Assembly: GCF_921293095.1 (NCBI RefSeq)
Contig: NC_060251.1
Coordinates: 95,652,566-95,716,565, forward strand
DNA: 64,000 nt
Source: Ischnura elegans
Taxonomy: Eukaryota; Arthropoda; Insecta; Odonata; Coenagrionidae
Direction of reading: 5' to 3'
Shown piece after piece: positions 20,718 to 32,339 of the stretch (its first letter is position 1; every line of letters starts with the position of its first letter). The notes under the pieces are model-generated. The model was not told the origin of the DNA. It searched no databases and was given only the letters and a program-made list of their open reading frames with translations. The translations under genes were made by a program, and so were the position numbers.

Positions 20718-22695
20718 TTTGCAACGTTAAAAATTGATGTAGTGTCAGCCGTAAAACCAAAACGCAAAATTTACTTATTTGATAAATGCAACTTCACTAA
20801 ATTTGGCGAGATGCTTAATGACTACTACAAAAAATTCGTAGTTACATCAAAGGACCGAAGCACAGATGTGACATGGAAACACTTCCTAGAAATTCTGCGC
20901 CAAGGCATCAACGAACATATTCCGCAAAAACTGAAATGTGATAATAAAGAACCTCGCTGGTACAATAACGATGTCAGAAGGGAACTTAGGAAACAGAAAA
21001 CTATACAACTTGTACAGAAAATCCATCACGACACGTAATAAATCGAAGGAACTTGAAGCTAAAGAAAGTTACGCTGCACAACGCTCAATGACTAAGAAAT
21101 CAATGCGAACTGCAATGCGAAAGTTTAAGAAAAAAGTACTCGAAGAATTACTCGAAGAAAATCCGAAATCCTTTTGCTCGTACGCGAGAGAGCTTCAGGG
21201 AAAACATTCAACCGTAGATTCGTTATTTGATAAAGATGGTAAACTTGTCACCGAAAATATTGACAAAGCTAACACTTTAAATTCCCACTTCGAAAGTGTA
21301 TACACTACTGACGATACTCAGTTCAATTTAGACATTACATATACTAAGGAATCGATGGAAGAGATATCTATACAACGTGATGGCATAACTAAACAACTGC
21401 TATCGATTAAGAATAGTAAATCTCCGGGTCCGGAGGGAATACCCGCGCGTGTTCTCAAAGAGTTAGCTCCACAGATCGCACCTTACTTAGAGATCATTTT
21501 CAAGAAGTCACTCTCCGAAGGGAAATTACCGCCAGACTGGAAAATTGCAAGCGTTACACCCATATTCAAAAAGGGAAACAGACATGACCCAGGCAACTAC
21601 CGTCCGATTTCATTAACATCGATTATAGGCAAGATACTTGAGCATATCGTCGTTAGCAATATCATGACTTTCTTGGACAGACGTAACTTCCTCCATGACT
21701 GTCAGCACGGATTCCGAAAGGGTAGATCATGCGAAACACAGCTCGCGCTCTTTCTTCACGACGTTATAAAATCTGGTGAATCGAAAAGACAAGTTGACGC
21801 ACTATTTCTAGATTTTAAGAAAGCTTTCGACACTGTACCTCACAACAAACTTTCATACAAATTACAGTCATGCGGATTAAACGATACAGTTTTAAACTGG
21901 ATACGCGACTTTCTCAGAGATCGTAAACAAAAAGTTTTTCTTGACGGAATTAGCTCCGATGTTGTAAACGTTACATCAGGTGTTCCACAAGGAAGCGTAA
22001 TCGGCCCCCTGTTGTTCATTATATACATTAATGATCTCTGCTCCCGCATTAGCACTAAAATACGTTTATTTGCTGACGACGCTGTCATCTATCGCGAAAA
22101 TAGTGATCACTCTGACTATGAAATTCTATCATCTGACTTAAACAACGTTCATTTGTGGAGCCAAGAGTGGGGACTCGAACTTAATCTGAGCAAATGCATG
22201 GCGTTACATTTCCTGCGGAATTCGTCCAACTCTAACCATGTTTATGCAGTGGATGGCATTAACATAAAGGCAACAGACGAAGTGAAGTACCTGGGAGTTA
22301 CGATAACCTCGAACCTCACGCGGGGAACACATATAAAGAATATTTGCGGCATAGCCCTGAAGAAATTTGGATTCGTCAAGCGTATTGTGGGAAGATTTTC
22401 GGATGAGAAAGTAAAAGAAAGGTGCTATTTCGCTCTCGTCCGACCGCACCTTGAATATGCAGCGAGCATATGGGATCCGGTGCAGAAAGACTTAATCCGC
22501 GAACTGAATAAAATTCAAAGAATGGCTGCGCGTTTCGTCAAAAACTGCTACGGGCGTACAGACAGTGTTACCCAGATGTTAAGCGAATTAGGCTGGGAGC
22601 CGTTGGAGACTCGGAGGCTGCGCGCTAGGCTTAGATTGCTTGAACAATTGAGAATGAATATCTTTAAGAGCGATACAGAGGAACATAATATTTGA
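20718..22695 (+). pseudogene. LINE ORF2, reverse transcriptase part (continuation after Tigger)
   Basis: Continues the endonuclease frame (FATLKIDVV at the junction). A first frame (20718-21038) holds KFGEML...EHIPQKLKCDNKEPRWYN, and after a shift near 21035 the frame 20938-22695 carries on. The reverse transcriptase is complete: NSKSPGPEGIPARVLKEL, WKIASVTPIFKKGNRHDPGN, NYRPISLTSIIGKILEHIV, QHGFRKGRSCETQLA, LDFKKAFDTVPH (motif A), GVPQGSVIGPLLFIIYINDL, and LFADDAVIYR (catalytic DD near 22075). KYLGVTI and RPHLEYAASIWDP follow in the thumb/C-terminal region. A last frameshift near 22690 displaces the tail RTDRYANSFFPRTI. So this copy has at least three frameshifts plus the Tigger insertion. 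Confidence 0.93.
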
Positions 22696-22920
22696 GCCAC
22701 ATTATATTTCCAGGTCCGATAGAAGTGATAAATTAAGAGAGATGTTTTGCCGAACGGATAGATATGCGAATTCGTTTTTCCCTCGAACCATAAAGGACTT
22801 TAATAAACGGTAGTCCCAACTTCGTTTGAGCACTTACATTTTTTAGCTGTAAACGGCTGGTGTCCTAACACCCCCTGCCACACGCCTTTAGGCGGCTTGC
22901 GGGGTATTATGTAGATGTAG
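22696..22920 (+). mobile_element. 3' end of the CR1/L2-like LINE
   Basis: Carries the displaced ORF2 tail (SFFPRTIKDFN, about 22770-22805), then a short untranslated region. The latter includes cccctgccacacgccttta, ggcggcttgcggggtatta and a terminal tgtagatgtagatc hexamer repeat. Short tandem repeats instead of poly(A) are usual for CR1/L2 group ends. Confidence 0.75.
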
Positions 22921-22949
22921 ATCTCTTACGCCGCGATTATAGCAATAGC

Positions 22950-24871
22950 ATCAAATCAATTACAGATGACATGGCATCTTAATCCTAAACGATTCTGGTC
23001 ATTATTTAACTCGAAACGGAAATCAACCCGAATACCAACCATCGTTAAATCAGGCCAAGAGAGTTTCTCGGGGGTTGAGCGACCTTCGGCTTTCAACAAA
23101 TACTTTTCCTCAAACTTCACCCCTCCCACTCCGCAATTCGAACTTCCAACACTTTATCCGGTTTGCTCTCACTCACTTACTATGGTCTCTGTTACGCCTG
23201 AGGAGACTACGCCTCCTTAAATCTTTGCCTCCCAACAAAGCCACTGGAGCCGACGGCCTCGGATCACTCTTTCTGCACCGAACAGCTGATACTCTCCACA
23301 TCCCCCTCTGTAAATTATTCAACCGATTCTTTTCAGCGGGATCATTTCCTTCAGCTTGGAAAGCAGCACTTGTTACTCCCATTTTAAAATGCGGCAAAAA
23401 AGATGATGTAAGTAACTATCGTCCAGTGTCTATCCTCCCTATTCTTTCTATTTAATTTCGAACGTGTTATTCATGACCGACTTCTAGCATTTACTATCGC
23501 TTACATCTCACCCCAGCAGCATGGCTTCCTTCCTGCTAGCTCCACTGTTACGAACCTATCTATCCTACATCAGCATATCACCGCTGCTTTCGAAGCCTCT
23601 TCTCAGCTAGACGTTTGCTACATTGACTTTGCTAAAGCCTTCGACTCCGTCAATCACACCCTTCTTATCCACGAACTGTCTTATCGCTACAATATCCACG
23701 GCTCTTTCCTATCTATACTATCGAATTTCCTAACCGACCGCACTCAGCGAGTTGTTCTTGACGTCTTCTCCAAGCACCCCCATCCTTTCAGGCGTCCTTC
23801 AAGGCAGTGTTCTCGGACCTCTTCTCTTTTCCCTCTTCATTGACGATATTACGAGCTGTGCACTTTCTAACGCATGTGGAATTCTCCTCTTTGCAGATGA
23901 CTGTAAAATATTCAAAAGAGTTGAGAATACTTCTGACTCTCAGTCTTTGAAGTCTTCCCTTCATTCCCTCGAGGCCTGGTGCCTTCAGTGGCAACTCAAA
24001 ATTAATACAAGCAAATCAAAATACATACCCTTTTCTTTAAAACGCACCCTCAATCCTCATAAATATACTATTTTTAATGAAATTGTTCCGATAGAGTCCG
24101 CCATCAATGACCTGGGTGTTACTTTCGACCCCAAACTAATTTTTCTTCCGCACCTAAATAAAATGAAAACCAAGGCCATGTCAGTCGTGGGTGTTCTTTA
24201 TCGACTCACTTCTGTTACCGATCAAATCGCCATGAGAGCTATTTTCACCGGTTGCGTTCTCCCAATCCTCGAGTACTGCTCCGTTATTTACTCCACTGCC
24301 AGCCCCTCCAACTTTAAAATTCTTGAACGCCCAGTTAATTTCTTTATTCCAATAGTCCGACACCGTGTACCTCACTTCCGTAATTCTTCTCGCTCTGAAG
24401 TAATGTCTGCCATTGGTTCCACTATCCTCCCGAAGGAATTTCCACGATATTTCCTTCATTTACAATGCCTTAAATGGCAAATTCCGATCCTCAGATATGC
24501 TGCCTTTCTTTTCACTGCACATTCCCGCCCGCTCCGTCCGTAATAACCACCGACTACACCAACCTAAATTCCGTCTTTCTCTCTCTCAGAGATCACTTTT
24601 TTACAGACTCCCTACCTCCTTCAATTCCATTTCGAGTACTCACCCTTCCCTGGATCTTTCAATGCCCATAAGATTATTCAAGAGGCAACTTCGAAAAGCC
24701 ATCTACTGAATCCCTTTTTTTTCTTTTTTATATCCTTTTTATAGTTTTTTTTATAGTTTTTTTATAGTTTATATTTGTTAAAGCTGCAGATTTAATGTTT
24801 TGTATTCAATGTAAAGGCCATTATGGCTGTTTGAATAATTTAATAAATAAATAAATAAAATAAAATAAATA
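22950..24871 (+). pseudogene. 5'-truncated LINE, reverse transcriptase with frameshifts
   Basis: Starts inside the linker (HLNPKRFWSLFNSKRK) and proceeds through the reverse transcriptase in several frames. NKATGADGLGS lies at about 23240, VTPILKCGKKDDVSNYRPVS at about 23370-23430, and QHGFLPASSTVTNLS at about 23520. YIDFAKAFDSVNHTLL (motif A) is at about 23625, GVLQGSVLGPLLFSLFIDDI at about 23790, and LFADDCKIFKR (motif C) at about 23890. YCSVIYS lies in the C-terminal region. Frame changes occur near 23215, 23450, 23770 and 24540. The 3' end is an (AAATA)n-type tail at 24840-24871. It is a non-LTR element of a Jockey- or CR1-like group, different from its two neighbours. Confidence 0.88.
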
Positions 24872-24875
24872 AATA

Positions 24876-24985
24876 TCGAACGTAACATACGAATGAGGCT
24901 GCCTGTTGCTCTGAAATTGGTTCATGTTCCAATGTATTTTCCCTCCAGTTTGGGTTACTCAGTGAATATTTTGTGTAGTATATAG
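24876..24985. repeat. ~105-bp segment also present at 29907
   Basis: The segment beginning aacgtaacatacga and running through ctctgaaattggttcatgttcca to gggttactcag recurs at 29907-30015 with about 85% identity. Both copies start directly after the tail of a LINE, and the LINE at 25.2-29.9 kb lies between them. It may be a long target duplication or part of a repeated target site. Confidence 0.7.
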
Positions 24986-25237
24986 TGGATTTTCATTTTT
25001 TGCAATTGACATTGCTGTTTTTTCATGTATCAATGCATATCTCAATGCTTATCTCAATATCATAATGCAATGCATATCTCAAAATTCAAGAATTCGTGAA
25101 GCTGTGCACAATCGTTGAGTGAGTTTCGTTAGTTTCATTTATGTGATATTGGTTATTTTGTGTTTGTGTGATTTTGATTACGTGCCTCTTATTCTTATAA
25201 ATCTTTTAACTATCTTATAAATCTTGCATTATCAAAG

Positions 25238-26372
25238 ATGGCGGACAGCCACAGTACGTTGACTCGTGGTTCTTGCAAATTACCGGCTGAATTATCGGGA
25301 AATATTATTCCCTGCGTTTTGTGTGATAATATATTTCATCACAAATGCACCGGCCTTAATGATATTTGTCTGAAAGTGCTTAACGATCACCATTTCATGA
25401 AATGGAAGTGTTTTTTAAGTCGCCTACGGAAGTTCCCGATCGAAAAAATGGTGGCCGATATTGAAACACTTAAATGTGAATTTGAAGCTCTCAAAAACGA
25501 TATTGCCCAGGATAAAACCTCAATCAAGAAAAAAGTGAAATTTTCTGATATAGTGAAGGCTGACGAAGAAAATGTGGCGAGTGATTGTGCCTTGTCTGAT
25601 AAGTCGATGCAATCAGTCGGCAGTCTTGTTGCCCGGTGCTCAACACCCAAACAGGGTGCAAATTACCCAAAAACCACAACAGGTGTTTCCCCAAACTCTT
25701 CAGTTACAAAATTTGAAGATGTAAGAATCCTCAATCCTGAACTTGGAAATTCGGGGGTGTCCCACTCTTTGTCACACGATCCTGGAGTTCCGGTAAAAGC
25801 TGCCGTGGAAGTGAAACCTGATCATGCTGACGACGATACTAGTGGCTACATTAGTGTACGTCGCCGTAGTAAATCCAAGAAAAAAACTTTCTTTGTGTGC
25901 GGGAATAACGTTGAGGATAAGGAAAATTCTTTTGGTTTGCCGCGAAGAGCGTGGTTCTATCTAAGCCGAATCAAGGTGGGAACGACGAGTTCACAGATAG
26001 TTAAGTACTTAAAATCCAAGTTCCCTGAGCATGAATTTTCTTGTGATGTGATATCCACGAATGAAATAGGCTGTACCTTCAAGGAACCTGTACCTTGGAA
26101 CTGATTATTCACTGATTAATGTTATGTATCAAAAATCTACTTGGCCGAATGGTGCGAAAGTTAGTAGATTTCATTTCAATCGTAAAGCATCGATCGAGTT
26201 GACTAATCTACCCAACGCCGATGTTGGGCTAACAAGTACATCTGATAAACAAACAATAAATAAACTATCAAAGCCCCCAAGCAATAAGAGGGTTTTGAGA
26301 TCAAACTCTGGAAACTTAAACCATAAACTGGAAACTCAAAACTCTGGAAACTCAAACGCTGTGCCCTTGTGA
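25238..26372 (+). pseudogene. LINE ORF1 with degenerate PHD-like zinc finger
   Basis: The ORF starts MADSHSTLTRGSC at 25238. Residues ~25-60 have the C-x2-C...FHHKCTGL...WKCFLSRL arrangement of the PHD-like fingers common in ORF1 of CR1/Jockey-group insect LINEs, with some cysteines lost. A short coiled coil (ADIETLKCEFEALKNDI) and a Ser/Thr-rich linker follow. A C-terminal domain begins RRAWFYLSRIKVGTTSSQIV, like the RNA-binding region of such ORF1 proteins. At about 26100 the frame breaks (stop at 26102) and the remainder (WPNGAKVSRFHF) is in another frame to 26372. Confidence 0.8.
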
Positions 26373-26402
26373 CAAAATGCTACTACGACCAACACAAACA
26401 CA

Positions 26403-29400
26403 GTGAGCCAATCTAAACACATCAAGAAGCCCCCCACCAAATTATTTGTAAAAGAAAATTGTTCTGCAAAGTTCCTTTTTGTAAATATTCAATGTCTTAG
26501 AAACAAATATCTTGAACTTGAGGTGGTATTAAATGAACTAGATACTGATGTGCTAGTTCTGGCAGAACACTGGCTCTCTATGGAAGAAATATCCACTAGC
26601 TCTTTAGAAGGAAACATAATGAAATACACTTTTGTATGTTCCACAAGAGTTTTTAATCCCGACCTAGGTTTCGGCAGTACACACTGTCATTATCAAGGTC
26701 TTAGAAACAAATATCTTGAACTTGAGGTGGTATTAAATGAACTAGATACTGATGTCTCCTGGTAATGACAGTGACCTTGTTAATGTGACCAGTGGCCTTG
26801 ATAATGACAGTGTGTACTGCCGAAACCTAGGTCGGGATTAAAAACTCTTGTGGAACATACAAAAGTGTATTTCATTATGTTTCCTGCGAACAAGTTCCAC
26901 CAAATATCGCCATCCAACCTTAAGCAGCTCTTTAGAAGATTTCAATTTAGTGTCCTCATACTGCAGGAATCAATTTAAATGTGGTGGTGTGGCAATATAT
27001 TGCCGATCTGAGGTTAATATTACTGAACTGAAAGTGAACTTCTCATCTGACAAATTATGTGAATGTGCTGCTGGTTTACTGAAAGTGAAACAACAAACTT
27101 ACGCTGTGTTATCAATGTATAGAGCCCCAAGTGGAAATTTTGATGATTTTCTCTCTGTTTTGAACAATATTCTCATGTTTGTATTTAGTAGAAATGTAGA
27201 TGGTGTTATGATCTTTGGGGATCTTAATATTAATTTTCTTGTTGACTCCTGCATGAAGTCCTCTCTCTCAAACTTGCTCACTTCTTTTGGACTACAGGTT
27301 ATCAACACTGACCCCACAAGAACTACTCTCAAATGTCAGTCCCTCATCGACTATTTCATAACTGACATTTCTGAATCAAAACTACTATGCCAAACGCATG
27401 CCACTGGCCTAACTGACCACTTCGGTCTCAATGTGACCATTGTTTTTTATAATCCCATAAAAAATTCTTCCCCAACCTATTCCATGAAAAGAATCTTCTC
27501 TGAAAATTCAATGATGGAATTTGTAACTGCCCTGGCTCAAGAGTCCTGGGATGATGTGTTTCTGGCCTCGGAATGTAATGAAAAATTCAATGCCTTCTAT
27601 AATATTTTTATATCTTATTTTAACTCTGCAATCCCGCCCCGAAAAATCATGCAAAAGCAAGCAAATTATCAATCGAAAATCTACTCACCTGAGCTCAAAG
27701 CAATGTCACAGCATGTTCGCACTCTCCACTCTCAATACAAATTCAACAATCCTAATCTACGCCAAACGTATCTTATGGCCAGAAAAGAGTTTAAAACCCT
27801 CCTTTCTCAACATAGAAGATTGCATGTGGAAAATTACATCAACAACTCTTCAAATGTAGTTAAATCATCTTGGAAAGTAATTAGTAACTTAACGAATGCC
27901 TCCTCCCATAAAACCCACCCCTCATCCATGAACTTCAATGGCCAGACTTTCACCAACCCTGAAAAAATTGCAGACATGTTCAACTCTTATTTCTGCAACA
28001 TTGCTTCGCAACTTGATGCAAATACCCCCTCTCCCAGTGAATTTCATTGTCACCCCTCACTTCACACAATGTTCCTCTCTCCAACTGTTCCTTCCGAGAT
28101 TGTACAGACTATAAATTCTTTTAATAACTCTTATTCCGCAGGGCTTGATGATATCCCTATGCCCATACTAAAAGCGGCATCTAATGTCATTGCTACACCA
28201 TTGGCTGAGATAGTAAACTCTTCCTTTTCTTCAGGCCAGTTCCCATCTACCATCAAACATTCGCGCGTAATCCCTGTGCACAAAAAAGGCTCAAACAGCA
28301 AAGCAGATAACTATAGACCCATATCAATCTTATCTGTTTTCTCAAAGCTGTTTGAAAAAGTGTTCCTCAAGCGATTGCACAACTATTTAACTACTTGTAA
28401 CTTACTTCATGAAAACCAGCATGGCTTTAGGGCTGGAAAATCTACTAACTCGGCCTCTTTTGAGCTGATAAATAATATCCTACAGGGCCTCAATGATAAA
28501 CTAGTCACAGTGGGAATCTTCTTTGATCTCACCAAGGCCTTTGACTTGATCGACCACAACATTCTGCAAAATAAGGTAAATGCTCTTGGTATCACTGGTC
28601 CAGTCCAGGATTGGATCATGTCATACCTAAGAGATAGGCATCAAACAGTATGCTATCAATGCAGTAGCACCAACTCAAGTATCAAATCGAGCCCCATGAA
28701 ATCCACAAGGGGAGTGCCTCAAGGATCCCTCCTTGGCCCTATACTTTTCCTGCTCTACATCAACGATCTCCCTACTCATTTGTCTCATTCTAAAATCACT
28801 CTCTACGCGGATGACACCTCGACCATCATTACTGCAAATAATGCTCAAAATATTGTTGACCGGACTAACCTCACAATCAATGAAATGCATCAATGGTGTA
28901 AAAGGAACAAACTGATAGTTAACAACCAGAAAACTGTCTTCCTCCAATTCCTACATAAAAACTCCTTCAAAAAGGATCTTATCCCTCACATAGACAAAAT
29001 CTCACAATCCTCTGATGTTGACACCACAAAGTTCCTTGGACTTTAAATCTCCACCAACCTTGATTGGGCACCTCACGTACAGGTCGTACTCAAAAAAATC
29101 TCCGTGGGTATATTTATGATTAGAAGGTTGTATCCGATTGTATCAATGGATACTTTAAAAATGGTATACTTCGCGAAAATTCATTCCCATATCTCTTATG
29201 GCATTCTGTTTTGGGGAAACTCACCTGCAGCAAAAAGAGCCTTTTCAGCCCAAAAACAAGCCATTAAAGCTATGTACCATGTCCCTATTTGCACTCCCGG
29301 TAAAATCTTTGCTAAATCTAAAATCCTCACCCTCCCTTCTTTATATATCCTTACATGTGCCTGTTTTGTCAAAGCTAACCCTTCCCATTTTCTTCAAAAC

Positions 29401-29631
29401 TCTACCTACCATGATCACCTCACCCATTCTAGAAATAACATCCATTCCAACCAATATTCCAGCTCTCTCTGCCTAAAAGGTCCCTACCACTCTGCCTCGA
29501 TCCTATACAATAAAGTTCCCGATGAAATAAAAAATTGCAAATCACCTTCCGAATTCAAAAGGAGACTAAAAAGCCTCCTAGCTGAAAAATGCTATTACAG
29601 TATTAATGAATACCTGGAGGATGCATTATAA
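26403..29631 (+). pseudogene. LINE ORF2: endonuclease plus reverse transcriptase, interrupted
   Basis: The endonuclease starts at about 26460 (FVNIQCLRNKYLEL, LVLAEHWLS). It is interrupted by the fold-back insertion at 26611-26925 and resumes at 26939 with VSSYCRNQFKCGGVAIYCRS, MYRAPSGN, IFGDLNINFLVD and a TDHFGLN block. The reverse transcriptase is intact in frame: GLDDIPMPILKAA, HSRVIPVHKKGSNSKADN, YRPISILSVFSKLFEK, FFDLTKAFDLIDH (motif A), GVPQGSLLGPILFLLYINDL, and LYADDTSTII (motif C, near 28805). One in-frame TAA at 29044-29046 precedes the C-terminus, which ends CYYSINEYL at 29631. The 3' end is a (TTA)n tail at 29884-29906. Apart from the insertion and that stop the copy is well kept. 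Confidence 0.93.
26611..26925 (+). mobile_element. Penelope-like fold-back insertion in LINE ORF2
   Basis: Flanked by a perfect 13-bp duplication, agctctttagaag, at 26598-26610 and 26926-26938. Two perfect 88-bp inverted arms occupy 26611-26698 and 26796-26883. The right side alone has a 42-bp extension (26884-26925). In the right arm, cttgataatga is followed by a cagt-gtgt-actg hairpin and cgaaacc (26822), resembling a degenerate hammerhead core. Between the arms lies an exact 57-bp copy (26699-26755) of host LINE sequence at 26495-26551. The insertion breaks the LINE endonuclease and yields spurious ORF ends there. Confidence 0.78.
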
Positions 29632-29906
29632 AGGAAATTTTCTAGATGGCAACTTGAATGCCTATAATTTTCCATACTTTCTGTTAGTATGTTTATAACC
29701 CTCTCAGCTCTGTTTCTAATGTTTTGTACATATAGTGAAATGATTATCTTGAGAATTCCCAAGAACCTGGAAATTTTTCAATCATGTATGTATGTTGGTA
29801 TCTCATATTCAATCATGTATGTATGCTGGTATCTCATATTGACTTTAGCCTTGCAGATGTATAATTTGCCAATGGTGAAATAAATTTATTATTATTATTA
29901 TTATCT

Positions 29907-30015
29907 AACGTAACATACGAAAAAGGCTGCCCTGTTGCTCTGAAATTAGTTCATGTTCCAATGCATTTTTACCACCATATTGGGTTATTCAGAGTTTATA
30001 TTGTGCCATGCCACC
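29907..30015. repeat. Second copy of the ~105-bp segment at 24876
   Basis: Starts aacgtaacatacgaaaaaggctgcc right after the (TTA)n tail of the LINE and continues to gggttattcaga. About 85% identical to 24876-24985. Confidence 0.7.
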
Positions 30016-30497
30016 GCTATCTTTATTGCCGAAAGGCAAGTACAGGACGATCTTGCTGCAAACGGAGGATTGTCTATTGAGAGAAAAGGACCGTTGAAGA
30101 CTCCCGTCAGATATACCTTTGAAGCTGACGATTTTACAGGGGATGCCGCAATTTTTAGTGTGGAAGAAAATGTGGAAATAGTGGAAGAATCGAGCAAAGG
30201 TAAAAAGAGATCAGTCAACTCCATTTCCTACTGTGAGCAGATCGTGAAATGTGGCACACAAATTTCAATCGACGAAATTGGAAGAAAAACGGCGAATATC
30301 TGGTTCTCTCCGTGAATGCCGATATGCAAGAAGACTCTGAATTGTGGACAAATGAAACGAAGCAAGATTCAATACTATCACTATTCCAGTTCGAAAATGT
30401 ACCAGAAGAAGTTCTTGAACCTTTAAAAGGTGCCATTTTGGAATATTCGGACATATGTTTATTCCAACAGCTATGTCTTGAGTATTTGCCCGGGTGA
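30010..30497 (+). pseudogene. Unidentified acidic coding remnant
   Basis: Two adjoining frames look coding. One (to 30315) contains RQVQDDLAANGGLSIERKG and YTFEADDFTGDAAIFSVEE. The other (to 30497) contains GEYLVLSVNADMQEDSEL and FENVPEEVLEPLKGAILEY. They would join through one frameshift near 30280. Composition is acidic and coding-like, and no known domain is recognised. It lies directly upstream of the second P-like transposon and may belong to it, or be a host or transposon exon captured with it. Confidence 0.4.
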
Positions 30498-30731
30498 AGA
30501 ATTTCCTTCAAATGTATGATAGTGGACGATGTTTGTGTTCAAAATGCCAATTTTAAATTACTACCACAGTGTTTGGCGTGTTTATTTTTGGCAGTTTTTA
30601 TGCATTACAAAAATTGGCGTAGTACCTGTGTGCAAATACTCGAATATTGTGGAATTTAGTAATGAATACTTTAGATTTGAGAAATGCTGCATTATATCCG
30701 CATTTTATTCAGGCGCACGATGGAGAAGACG

Positions 30732-32102
30732 ATGAGGAAATACTGCGTTTCTCAGTGTGGGAATACTAAAAGGCTTGATCCTGATGTAAAAATGCACTAC
30801 TTCCCTCGATGTGCCAAAACATAAGTGACGATAACTTTCTATATTCCAATGTCTGAAAATATTCTTTAATGATCTTCCGCGCAATGAGTGTTTCGTAATA
30901 AGGTTCCAAACTCTGGTAATATATATAGGAAACCCAAATGATCCATATTGCTCCAGCAGAACTGGTGCTAATATGTTACCAAGTCTCTTTACTTGAATTC
31001 AGCGATTATTGCTATATTATTTTTCTTAATGTTTTCGTATTCAGTTTAAGAATCCAGTTATTATGTATTCATAGAAAACTAACTCACGAGATAGCTTAAT
31101 TGCTTTCAGAAACATACAGCAATTAAACCCACACAAAATACCTTGTATGAATAGCATTTTACTATTTTCCACAATGAATTAACAATAGCATGATACACCA
31201 TTCTCAACAATGATTCAGGGCATATGTATTTGGGGAAATAGAATTTCTGACAATGGATATACTACTCTCCAATTTTACTGATAATGTTTGTCGAAGTATA
31301 TGCCGAAATATTTAATGTGACCATTAAACCATGACATTAATTGACCTTTAAATATGCCAACACAAATTATTTTCATGAATTAAAAACAGCAAGGGACCCT
31401 ACACAGAGCCGTGTCACACCACAGGTTATTTGGATATTTTTACTATGATAATTCTTTAGACCTGGACATAATTCTCTTTCACAAACATAACTTTGAAACC
31501 AATCATGTGCAATTCTACATGTACCTGCTTTGCATAATCACTTCAATAGCTTGTATTTTATAATATGGAAGTGTAATTTATATTTTTATTATTATATTTA
31601 ACAAGATTTCTTTCATCTTTTCTTCATCAGGTGCGCAATTTGGATCAAAGCAGCTAATAACCCAAAGCTATTAACTGTGCCAGCAAAGAAACTTTGTAAA
31701 AGTGCCTTCAGAATGTGCTCTCATGATTTTAGTATATGCCAACTAAGCCCATCAGGCGTGAAACTTCGAAATGAAGCTGTTCCAGATGTTCTTCTTTCTA
31801 ATCCTTCAGTTGATCATTCCCTTGAACCATCCACTCCATCACGTCCATCATTAATGTCCACACCTCTATCTGTTTCGACCAATCTAGCTATGCCCAGTAC
31901 CTCAACCCCAAATCAGTTTTCTAAAAGTATTTCTTTCTCTTCACTATCAGCCACTCCAGCCTCTTTGTCATCTCTTAGCTCATTTCAATCTTCATTGAAT
32001 GAACTAATTAGCTCACCAATTAGGACATCTCCCACGGAAAATAATACTCAAACCTGCATTTTGAAAAAAAAACTGTTAATAGGTCACTTTTTGCCGATTT
32101 AA
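30732..32102 (+). pseudogene. P-like transposon 2: THAP DNA-binding exons
   Basis: Exon 1 begins MRKYCVSQCGNTKRL at 30732 and reaches MHYFPR near 30813, giving C-x4-C and the F-P of a THAP finger. The donor there seems mutated (cgatgt where gt is expected after cg). Exon 2 begins at 31631 after ttcatcag and, in matching phase, supplies WIKAANNP, FRMCSHDF (distal C-x2-H) and LRNEAVPDVLL (the AVPTIF-type motif). A Ser/Pro-rich linker runs to a stop at 32102. Between 32103 and 32340 frames are broken where the coiled coil is expected. Confidence 0.82.
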
Positions 32103-32339
32103 AAATGAAATCTTGTGATTGACCTCTCGTAAGAAGAAACTGGTAAAAATAGCAAAATCCTACCACAGGAAATTCAAATGTTCCCAGAGCTCCTGCAAAA
32201 GCATGAGAGGGGTTATTAAAAAATAGGAAAAAGCTTTTGATGGACTTTGTTTTCTCCGAATATTCGCCATTGGCATCCCTTTTCTTCATGGCACAAATAA
32301 AACATTCCTCTACCTCACCTAGGAATAGGAGGTGGTCAT

